This document shows, in pieces, positions 1-6,000 of a stretch of 6,722 bases of DNA. The notes beneath the pieces are model-generated. The model worked only from the letters and a program-made list of their open reading frames with translations, searched no databases and was not told the DNA's origin. Source of the DNA: Spongiicolonus versatilis (GTDB lineage: Bacteria > Pseudomonadota > Gammaproteobacteria > Arenicellales > Spongiicolonaceae); the NCBI GenBank assembly GCA_028286165.1, contig JAPYMU010000100.1:1-6722 (forward strand), given 5' to 3'. Numbering within the stretch: position 1 is the stretch's first letter; each line of letters opens with the position of its first letter. Both the position numbers and the translations under genes were made by a program.

Positions 1-18
1 CGGCGGGCAGGGCCGGCG

Positions 19-60
19 CGGTTTACAAACCGTTTGGCTAAATTGCAACCGTTTTTAGCC
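19..60. repeat. Cluster of short inverted and direct repeats
   Basis: Three small structures lie close together. CGGTTT (19-24) and AAACCG (27-32) are perfect inverted arms separated by two bases. GGCTAAA (36-42) and TTTAGCC (54-60) are perfect 7-base arms around an 11-base loop. The octamer AACCGTTT occurs at 28-35 and again at 47-54. The second hairpin covers the stop codon (55-57) of the possible minus-strand ORF that ends here. It could therefore be a weak transcription end signal, but no clean T-tract follows on either strand. The arms are visible in the sequence; any function is inferred and uncertain. Confidence 0.4.
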
Positions 61-291
61 TACATCCGAAACTTCCAGCACTGTCACTTGCATTTCCAGC
101 ACTGTCACTTCCAGTTTTACAACTGTTATTTCTGCCTCCGCCCCCTGCACCGCCGCCATGACGCTTGCAGTCACCATTTCTACACCTGCAACCACCATTT
201 CCACATGTCGCACCGACGGCTTCGTGCCACGCTTCACCGCCCCGCCACCAGAGAACCGCCATGACATCATTTTCACCCTCGCAACCGTCAT
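55..291 (-). CDS. Possible small heptad-repeat (coiled-coil-like) protein, doubtful
   Basis: This is a 78-codon frame from ATG at 291 to TAA at 55-57. Residues from about 29 to the end fall into seven-residue units such as VEMVVAG, VEMVTAS, VKLEVTV, LEMQVTV and LEVSDVG. These resemble a short coiled coil with Val/Leu at a and d. Two units differ partly by synonymous GTG/GTA changes, as expected if this frame was once selected. Two further VKM/AKM units near the start are 21 bases apart but out of register with the rest, which suggests an indel. There is no clear Shine-Dalgarno sequence, no named domain and no homologue that I recognise. The opposite strand also has a frame open from base 1 to 264 (His/Phe/Cys-rich), so coding is not proven. 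It may be a decayed gene or a non-coding repeat. Confidence 0.22.
   Translation of the reverse strand: MTVARVKMMSWRFSGGGAVKRGTKPSVRHVEMVVAGVEMVTASVMAAVQGAEAEITVVKLEVTVLEMQVTVLEVSDVG
73..204. repeat. Degenerate 21-bp tandem repeat (heptad-encoding minisatellite)
   Basis: The 17-mer TTCCAGCACTGTCACTT occurs exactly twice, at 73-89 and 94-110, a spacing of 21 bases. A third diverged copy (11 of 17 matches) follows at 115-131, again 21 bases on. In the same register, units 163-183 and 184-204 match each other at 16 of 21 positions, and the units between them (121-162) are more decayed. The array thus spans about six units. A period of 21 is seven codons. On the minus strand the best units read as heptads with Val and Leu at regular a/d-like places followed by Glu. 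The stretch is locally richer in A and T than the rest of the window. The repeat is certain for the two exact copies and weaker for the others. Confidence 0.7.
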
Positions 292-535
292 TTTCGCCGC
301 CCCGGCTTCCGCCCCGGCCGCATTCCCGCCGGCAACTCACGGTGCCGGTACTTTGCTTTCCCCATAATGCCGGTGAGCAGGCACAGGCAATCAAGTCGCT
401 GTCCATGGATGTTGTTGATGAATTGCTGAGCGGCGGTGGCTGGGATTGCGAGTAGAACATCTCTCCCGCCGACAAGCCACCGTCGGCAACCCGCGCAGTA
501 AAAACACCTCCACCGCCGCCGCCACCCCCATGCGC
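292..535. other. Non-coding stretch upstream of trxB, no gene seen
   Basis: I found no convincing gene in this stretch. Frames are open on both strands, but they give low-complexity, Arg-, Pro- or Gly-rich translations and match no family I know. The only clear structure is a perfect 6-base hairpin, GCCGAC (468-473) and GTCGGC (482-487) with an 8-base loop, about 50 bases before the trxB -10 box. It has no T-tract and its role is unknown. The region also carries CCGCC-type trinucleotide runs at about 511-527, in the place where a -35 element would be expected. Confidence 0.5.
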
Positions 536-541
536 TATACT
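536..541 (+). promoter_or_regulatory. Putative -10 box for trxB, leaderless geometry
   Basis: TATACT matches the sigma70 -10 consensus TATAAT at five of six positions and stands out in GC-rich surroundings. It ends exactly 8 bases before the trxB ATG at 550, so transcription would be expected to begin at or within a couple of bases of the start codon. No -35-like hexamer is visible 16-18 bases upstream, where the sequence is CCGCC repeats. No Shine-Dalgarno sequence precedes the ATG. The box is seen directly; its use as a promoter for a leaderless mRNA is inferred. Confidence 0.5.
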
Positions 542-549
542 CCCCGCCC

Positions 550-1497
550 ATGCCCGGCGCGCGCCATTGTCGTCTTCTGATTCTCGGCTCCGGGCCGGCG
601 GGGTGGACGGCGGGGTTGTATGCGGCGCGGGCCAACTTGCGGCCGCTGGTGCTGACCGGGCAGGAGCCGGGCGGGCAACTGACCACCACCACCGATGTGG
701 ACAACTGGCCGGGCGATGTGGACGGCGTGCAGGGGCCGGATTTAATGCAGCGCATGCGCGCCCATGTGGAAAGGTTTGACGCGGAAGTCGCGGACGACCA
801 CATTGAGTCGGTGGACCTGTCGCGGCGGCCTTTTTCATTGCAAGGCGAATGCGAGTACACCTGCGACGCGCTGATTATCGCCACCGGCGCCTCGGCGCTT
901 TACCTCGGATTGCCGTCGGAAGAAAAATTTCGCGGCCGCGGCGTGTCCACCTGCGCCACCTGCGACGGCTTTTTTCACCGCGGCAAGCCGGTGGCGGTGG
1001 TGGGCGGCGGCAACACGGCGGTGGAGGAAGCGCTTTACCTGTCCAACATCGCCGAGAGCGTCACCCTGCTCCACCGCCGCGACAAACTCCGCGCCGAGCA
1101 CATCCTCGCGCAAAAACTGTTGTCGCGCAGCGGCGGCGGCGGCAATGTCACGGTGGAATGGTTCCACGAACTGGATGAAGTCCTCGGCGACGACAACGGC
1201 GTCACCAAAATCCGCATGCGCGACAACCGCGACAACGCAACGCGCGAGACTGCGGTCAGCGGCGTGTTCATCGCCATCGGCCACACGCCCAACACCGAAA
1301 TCTTCCGCGGCCAACTGGACACCAGCAACGGTTACCTCAGCGTTAAAGGCGGCGACTCCGGCATGGCGACGCAGACCAGCGTGGCCGGGGTGTTCGCCGC
1401 CGGCGACGTGATGGACAGCGTCTACCGCCAGGCCGTCACCTCGGCCGGCAGCGGCTGCATGGCGGCGCTGGACGCGGCGAAATTTCTGGAGGAATGA
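550..1497 (+). CDS. trxB: Thioredoxin reductase (NADPH), TrxB
   Basis: This cytoplasmic FAD flavoenzyme transfers electrons from NADPH to thioredoxin (EC 1.8.1.9) and so maintains reduced thioredoxin for ribonucleotide reductase, peroxide defence and protein repair. The 315-residue length matches the low-molecular-weight bacterial family. Visible motifs are the FAD-binding GSGPAG at 13-18, the redox-active disulfide CATC at 135-138 followed by DG, the NADPH-binding GGGNTA at 152-157, the HRRxxxR phosphate-binding motif at 175-181, and the C-terminal FAD motif AAGD ending at D286. The start is well supported because the N-terminus aligns directly with E. coli TrxB (LLILGSGPAG at the same offset). 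No Shine-Dalgarno sequence is present, but a TATACT box ends 8 bases upstream. The stop overlaps the next gene's ATG by four bases (ATGA), so the two are probably co-transcribed and translationally coupled. Confidence 0.97.
   Translation: MPGARHCRLLILGSGPAGWTAGLYAARANLRPLVLTGQEPGGQLTTTTDVDNWPGDVDGVQGPDLMQRMRAHVERFDAEVADDHIESVDLSRRPFSLQGECEYTCDALIIATGASALYLGLPSEEKFRGRGVSTCATCDGFFHRGKPVAVVGGGNTAVEEALYLSNIAESVTLLHRRDKLRAEHILAQKLLSRSGGGGNVTVEWFHELDEVLGDDNGVTKIRMRDNRDNATRETAVSGVFIAIGHTPNTEIFRGQLDTSNGYLSVKGGDSGMATQTSVAGVFAAGDVMDSVYRQAVTSAGSGCMAALDAAKFLEE
1488..1492 (+). promoter_or_regulatory. Shine-Dalgarno GGAGG for the Smr gene
   Basis: GGAGG lies inside the last codons of trxB. It is one base from the ATG at 1494 and four bases from the ATG at 1497. 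The wider spacing favours 1497 as the real start, although ribosomes terminating on trxB could restart at either. It is the clearest Shine-Dalgarno sequence in the window and contrasts with the SD-less starts of trxB, ispD and mfd. Confidence 0.6.
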
Positions 1498-1874
1498 TGG
1501 ACGCCGATGCCATGGTGCGCGACCCGCATGAGCGGTTGTTCTGCCACCGCCCGGGACTGCCGCTGCAGCGGCGCAAAAAATTCAGGCGCGGTGAAATTGC
1601 GGTGGAGTCGACGGTGGACTTGCACGGTTTAACCGAGGCCGAGGGCCGCCGGGAGTTGACCCGGTTTCTGGACCGCGCGGCGGCCGGCGGCCAGCGCTGC
1701 GTGATGGTGGTGGTGGGCAAAGGCCTGCGCTCGCCGGGCCGGCCGGTGCTGCGCGACATGGCCGCCGGCCTGCTCAGCCGCCGCCCGGAAGTGCTGGCTT
1801 TCGCGCCGGCCACGGTGCGCGATGGCGGCGCCGGCGCGCTGTACGTACTGTTGCGGCGTTCATTCCGCGACTAA
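1494..1874 (+). CDS. Small Smr-domain protein (MutS2 C-terminal-like nuclease domain)
   Basis: This is a 126-residue protein made almost entirely of an Smr domain. The family signatures are in order: VDLHGL with D42-L-H-G45, VVVGKG with G75-K-G77, and RDGGAGALYVLL from about 109 to 120. A basic segment (RRKKFRR) lies just before the domain. Smr domains are known as endonucleases: E. coli SmrB cleaves mRNA at collided ribosomes, and MutS2 carries the domain at its C-terminus. This protein is shorter than SmrA/SmrB (about 180-190 residues) because its N-terminal extension is brief. Its substrate cannot be told from sequence. Start choice is open: ATG at 1494 overlaps the trxB stop, while ATG at 1497 has the better Shine-Dalgarno spacing (protein one residue shorter). 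The 3' end overlaps convergent ispF by 15 bases. Confidence 0.88.
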   Translation: MMDADAMVRDPHERLFCHRPGLPLQRRKKFRRGEIAVESTVDLHGLTEAEGRRELTRFLDRAAAGGQRCVMVVVGKGLRSPGRPVLRDMAAGLLSRRPEVLAFAPATVRDGGAGALYVLLRRSFRD

Positions 1875-2342
1875 CATCACCACCGCCGTCGCGGCGATTC
1901 CCTCGCCGCGGCCGGTGAAGCCGAGTCCTTCGGTGGTGGTCGCCTTGATGTTCACCTGCGCCGCGCTGATGCCGAGGTCGGCGGCGATGTTGGCGGCCAT
2001 GGCGGCGGCGTGGGGGGCCATGGGCGGCGCCTCGGCGATGACTGTGGCGTCCACATTGCCGACCCGGTAGCCGGCGGCGGCGACCTTTTTTTGCACCGCG
2101 CGCAAAAGTGTCCTGCTGTCGGCGCCGCGAATGGCGGGGTCGGTGTCGGGGAAGTGCAAACCGATGTCGCCCATGGCGGCGGCACCGAGGCAGGCGTCGG
2201 CGATGGCGTGCAGCAGCACGTCGGCGTCGGAGTGGCCGGCGAGTCCGCGCGCAAAAGGGATGCGCACACCGCCGATGCGCAACTCGCGGCCGGCCGCCAG
2301 GCGGTGCACATCAAAGCCGTGTCCGATGCGCTGCACCCTCAC
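1860..2342 (-). CDS. ispF: 2-C-methyl-D-erythritol 2,4-cyclodiphosphate synthase, IspF
   Basis: IspF converts CDP-ME 2-phosphate to MEcPP with release of CMP (EC 4.6.1.12) in the MEP isoprenoid pathway, acting as a cytoplasmic homotrimer. Using the GTG at 2342 the protein has 160 residues, close to the 159 of E. coli. Metal ligands are D11 and H13 in GHGFDVHR and H45 in the segment after GLAGHSDAD, an exact +3 offset from E. coli D8, H10 and H42. GDIGLHFPDTDP (58-69), GADSRTLL, VNIKATTTEGLGFTGRGEGIA and a short hydrophobic C-terminus complete the family pattern. The 2342 start overlaps the ispD stop as GTGA, which suggests translational coupling. Other in-frame GTGs at 2360 (six residues longer) and 2336 are possible but less attractive. 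The 3' end overlaps the convergent Smr gene. Confidence 0.96.
   Translation of the reverse strand: MRVQRIGHGFDVHRLAAGRELRIGGVRIPFARGLAGHSDADVLLHAIADACLGAAAMGDIGLHFPDTDPAIRGADSRTLLRAVQKKVAAAGYRVGNVDATVIAEAPPMAPHAAAMAANIAADLGISAAQVNIKATTTEGLGFTGRGEGIAATAVVMLVAE
1890..1910. repeat. Strong GC hairpin at the Smr/ispF convergent junction
   Basis: CGCGGCGA (1890-1897) and TCGCCGCG (1903-1910) form a perfect 8-base stem with a 5-base loop, TTCCC. It lies 15 bases after the Smr stop and inside the last codons of ispF (the conserved RGEGIA segment). No T-tract follows on either strand, so it is not a standard intrinsic terminator. It might still slow polymerase leaving the trxB-Smr unit. Part of the symmetry may simply come from the conserved ispF codons in a GC-rich genome. 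Confidence 0.45.
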
Positions 2343-3040
2343 CCCCGCCGCGCAAGCCACGCCGCCGCCAACGCAAGATCATCGGGCGTGGTGACTTTAA
2401 TATTGGCCGCCGCGCCGGCCACCAAAAGCGGTTTGCCGCCGGCGGCCTGCACCGCGCCGGCTTCATCGTCAAAAACCTCACCCTGCGCGCGCGCCCGGGC
2501 CAGCGCATCATGCAACTGCGCATAGCGAAACATCTGCGGCGTGAACACGCGCCATAAATTTTTTCGCGCAACACTTGCAACCATGCGCCCGCCCTCACCG
2601 CCGCGCTTAACGCTGTCGGCAATTAAGCAGCCGAGCGCCGCGCCCTCACCGCCCTCATCCACGGCTTCGGCCAGCCGCGCAATGTCGCCGCGCGGCACGC
2701 ACGGGCGCACCGCGTCATGCACCAGCACCCAGTCATCACCGCCGGCGCGGCCGGCAAGAGTTTGCAAACCGTTCCACACCGTTTCCATGCGCGTTGCGCC
2801 GCCGGGGGATTCAGTGATGGACGGCGGATAGTTTTTTTTAATTTTTTCCCACCAGCCGTCGCCATCGGCGACGCCAACGGCAATCCCCGCCGCGCCGCAC
2901 TCGCCGGCATAGGCCAGCCACGCGTCCAGCGTGTGGCACAGCAGCGGCCGGCCGTTCACCTCAAGGTACTGCTTCGGCACCGGCGCGCCCATGCGCTCGC
3001 CGGCGCCGGCGTTGGCGATGAAAATCCACAGTCGGGGCAT
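2339..3040 (-). CDS. ispD: 2-C-methyl-D-erythritol 4-phosphate cytidylyltransferase, IspD
   Basis: IspD joins CTP and MEP to give CDP-ME and pyrophosphate (EC 2.7.7.60), the third step of the MEP pathway, in the cytoplasm as a homodimer. The 233 residues match the family (E. coli 236). The CTP-binding loop is NAGAGERM (10-17) with R16 and K23 of PKQYL equivalent to the E. coli catalytic R20 and K27. GGATR (80-84), VLVHDAVRP (105-113), DSVKR (142-146), LWRVFTPQ (162-169) and NIKVTTPDDL (213-222) follow in order. Two sites differ from the usual form: PAAG is ANAG (9-12), and the T-D-E-A-S segment reads DDEAG (191-195). All charged catalytic positions I can place are kept. The open frame runs upstream antisense to mfd. 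ATG at 3040 is chosen because MPRLWIFIANAG aligns with family N-termini. A TATACT box ends 8 bases before it, without a Shine-Dalgarno sequence. Confidence 0.95.
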   Translation of the reverse strand: MPRLWIFIANAGAGERMGAPVPKQYLEVNGRPLLCHTLDAWLAYAGECGAAGIAVGVADGDGWWEKIKKNYPPSITESPGGATRMETVWNGLQTLAGRAGGDDWVLVHDAVRPCVPRGDIARLAEAVDEGGEGAALGCLIADSVKRGGEGGRMVASVARKNLWRVFTPQMFRYAQLHDALARARAQGEVFDDEAGAVQAAGGKPLLVAGAAANIKVTTPDDLALAAAWLARRG

Positions 3041-3048
3041 AAAACAAT

Positions 3049-3054
3049 AGTATA
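3049..3054 (-). promoter_or_regulatory. Putative -10 box for ispD-ispF, leaderless geometry
   Basis: Read on the minus strand this is TATACT, five of six to consensus, ending exactly 8 bases before the ispD ATG (3040). The hexamer and spacing are the same as at trxB. Transcription would then start at about the A of ATG. A weak -35-like TTCATC lies at 3078-3073 with an 18-base spacer, inside the mfd start codons. No Shine-Dalgarno sequence is present. The box is seen; promoter use is inferred. Confidence 0.5.
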
Positions 3055-3058
3055 AAAT
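3051..3058 (+). promoter_or_regulatory. Putative -10 region for mfd
   Basis: TATAAAAT contains two overlapping candidates, TATAAA (3051-3056) and TAAAAT (3053-3058), the latter five of six to consensus. Transcription would begin near 3063-3066, giving mfd a leader of only about 8-11 bases. The element overlaps the ispD -10 box on the other strand at 3051-3054. No good -35 is seen within the expected interval, which lies in the first codons of ispD. Confidence 0.45.
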
Positions 3059-3073
3059 CCGCCGCCTGCATTG

Positions 3074-6000
3074 ATGAATAAATTTTCCCAGGTCTTCCCC
3101 GACGCCTCGGTCCTGGCGCCGCCGTTTCCCGAGTCCGCGGATGAACCGTTGCGCTGGCGAAAACTGTACGGCGGCGCGCCCGCCCTCGCCCTCACCGCCC
3201 TGGCCGCGCGGCGCGGGGGTTTGCTGGTGGCGGTCAGCGAAGACGCCCGGCAGATGCAGAATCTGGCGGATGAGTTGCGGTTTTTCGGCGGCGACAGCGC
3301 GCTTGAAGTCATCACTTTTCCGGACTGGGAATGCCTGCCGTACGACAATTTTTCGCCGCACCCGGACATTATTTCCCAGCGGCTGCGGGTGCTGCACCGC
3401 GCGCCGCAACTGGGGCCCGCCGTGGTGGTGATTCTGCTCACGCTGGCAAACCTGATGCAGCGGCTGCCGCCGAAAGAGTTTATCGCCGGGCATCTGTTTG
3501 CGCTGCGCAAAGGCGAGCGGCTGGACCTGGCCGCGTTCCGCGAAAAGTTGGCGCGCGCATCTTACGCGGCAGTGTCGCAGGTGATGGCGCCGGGCGAGTT
3601 TGCGCTGCGCGGCGGCGTGCTGGATGTGTATCCCATGGGCGCGGCGCGGCCGTTTCGGCTGGATTTGTTTGATGACGAGATTGAATCCATCCGCCTGATT
3701 GATCCGGAAACCCAGCGCTCGGTGTCCGAGGTGGGCGACATCACCCTGTTTCCGGCGCGGGAATTTCCCATGACCGAGGACGGCGTGAACACTTTTCGCG
3801 GAAACTTTCGCAAGCGTTTCGCCGTGGACCCGCGCACCCAGCGCATTTACCGCGACATCAGCAAGGGCGAGGTTCCGCCGGGCGCGGAATTTTTTCTGCC
3901 GCTGTTTTTTTCCTCCACCGGCGATTTTTTTGACTACCTGCCGGCCGCCGCCGGCCTGCTGCTGCCGCCGGAAATTGAAAATCTCGCCGCACGCCACCGC
4001 GCCGAAGTGGAGGAACGTTTTTCCCGCTGCGCGGTTGACACCGAGCGTTTGGTGCTGCCGCCGGAAGATTTGTATTTGTCGCCGGCCGGGCTGATGCGGC
4101 GCATCAAAAACCATCCGCGCGCGTACAGCGGCGGCGGTGACGGCGGCCTGCCGGAAAAAGCCAAAGACATTTATTTCGACTCGCGGCCGCCGCCGGATGC
4201 CCAGGCGGTGGCGGTGAACCGCGCGCTAGAGCATCCCTATTCGGCGCTTTGCGAAACTTTGGCGCAGAAAAAAAAGCGCGGCGAGGCGGTGCTGCTGGTC
4301 ACCGAGAGCGGCGGCCGGCGCGAGATGCTGCAGGAAGTGCTGGCCGATTACGGCCACCGCGCCGAGCCGGTGGCGGGGTGGAAAATTTTTGCCGAAAACC
4401 CGGCGCGCTTTCCCCTGGCTGTCGCCGCCGCGCCGCTGGCGCGGGGTTTGTATTTGGCCGGCGGCGCCACTGTGCTCAGCGAAGCGCAGTTGTACGGCGA
4501 GGCGCCGGCGCGGCGCGAGCGCGGCAAAACCGGCCACGGTTCACGCGACCCGGAGGCGGTGATTAAATCGCTGGTGGAACTCAGCATCGGCGACCCGGTG
4601 GTGCATGAGGAGCACGGCGTCGGCCGCTACCAGGGCCTCAGCGTGCTGTCGTCCGGCGGCGTGGACACTGAATTCCTCGCCATCACCTACCACGGCGGTG
4701 ACAAATTATACGTGCCGGTGCTGTCGCTGCACCTGGTCACGCGCTATGTGGGCGCGGATGCGGAGTCGGCGCCGCTGCACAAACTGGGGCACGACGCATG
4801 GGACAAAGCGCGGCGCAAAGCGCGGCGGAAAACTTTTGATGTGGCCGCCGAGTTGCTGGAGACCCAGGCGCTGCGCGCCAAACGCAGCGGCGCGCCGTGC
4901 ACCCTGTCGGCGTCGCAGCACACCGCCTACGCCGAGTTCGCCGGGCGGTTTGCGTTTGAGGAAACGCCGGACCAGTTGCGCGTGGAAAAAGAAGTGCTGG
5001 AGGAAATGCTTTCCGGCAAGCCCATGGACAAACTGGTGTGCGGCGATGTGGGTTTCGGCAAAACCGAGATCGCGCTGCGCGCCGCTTTCGTCGCGGTGCA
5101 CAACAACCGCCAGGCGGCGGTGCTGGCGCCCACCACGCTGCTCGCGCGCCAGCACTTTGAAACATTCCGCGAGCGTTTCGCCGGCAGCGGCGCCGAGGTG
5201 GAGTTGCTGAGCCGCTTCCGCACCGCCGCCGAAACCAAAAACATCACCGCGCGCCTCGCCGAGGGCCGCCCCGACATCGTCATCGGCACCCACAAACTGC
5301 TGCAGAAAAACGTGCGCTTCAAAAACCTCGGCCTGTTAATTCTGGATGAGGAGCACCGTTTCGGCGTCCGCCAGAAGGAGCGGCTGAAACAATTGCGCAG
5401 CGAGGTGGACATTCTCACCCTGAGCGCGACGCCCATTCCGCGCACCTTAAACATGGCCATGGTGGGCCTGCGCTCGGTCTCGCTGATCACCACGCCGCCC
5501 CGGGCGCGCCTGTCCATCAAAACTTTTGTGCGCAACTTTGACCATGGGCTGATTCGTGAAGCCTGCCTGCGCGAAATCCGGCGCGGCGGCCAGGTGTATT
5601 TTTTGCACAACGAAGTGCATTCCATGGAGCGCATTGCCGGTGAACTCGCCGAACTGCTGCCGGAAGCGGCCATCGCCACCGCCCACGGCCGCCAGCCGGC
5701 GCGGCAACTGGAAAACACCATGCAGAATTTCTACCGCGGCCGCCACCAGATTTTGGTGTGCAGCACGATTATTGAAAGCGGCCTGGATGTGCCCAACGCC
5801 AACACCATCATCATCAACCGCGCCGACCGTTTCGGCCTGGCCCAACTGCACCAGTTGCGCGGACGCGTTGGCCGCTCGCACCACCAGGCCTACGCCTACT
5901 TTCTGGTGCACAACCGTGAGCACCTGCGCGGCGACGCGCGCAAACGGCTGGATGTGATTGCATCGCTGGACGAACTCGGCGTCGGTTTCGCGCTTGCCTC

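Noticed and set aside
73..204. CRISPR array or iteron-type origin
   Set aside because: The units are contiguous 21-base repeats without unique spacers, they degenerate within two or three copies, and no cas or replication-initiator gene is nearby.
468..487. Hairpin GCCGAC/GTCGGC upstream of trxB as a riboswitch or terminator
   Set aside because: It is only a 6-base stem with no T-tract and no conserved riboswitch core, and the likely trxB transcript starts downstream of it.
38..884. Long minus-strand frames (38-838 and 288-884) across the region upstream of trxB and into trxB
   Set aside because: Both are antisense to the start of trxB and give Pro/Arg/Gly-rich low-complexity translations with no recognisable domain.
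1860..3040. Bifunctional IspDF fusion protein
   Set aside because: A stop codon (TGA at 2341-2339) separates the frames and ispF is in a different frame, so they are two coupled genes and not the fused form known from alphaproteobacteria.
3041..4114. Upstream extension of the ispD frame on the minus strand to 4114, giving a 591-residue fusion-like protein
   Set aside because: The extra 358 residues lie antisense to conserved mfd codons, are rich in Gln/Arg/His and match no family. The IspD N-terminus aligns from the ATG at 3040, so this is a GC-rich shadow frame rather than a fusion.
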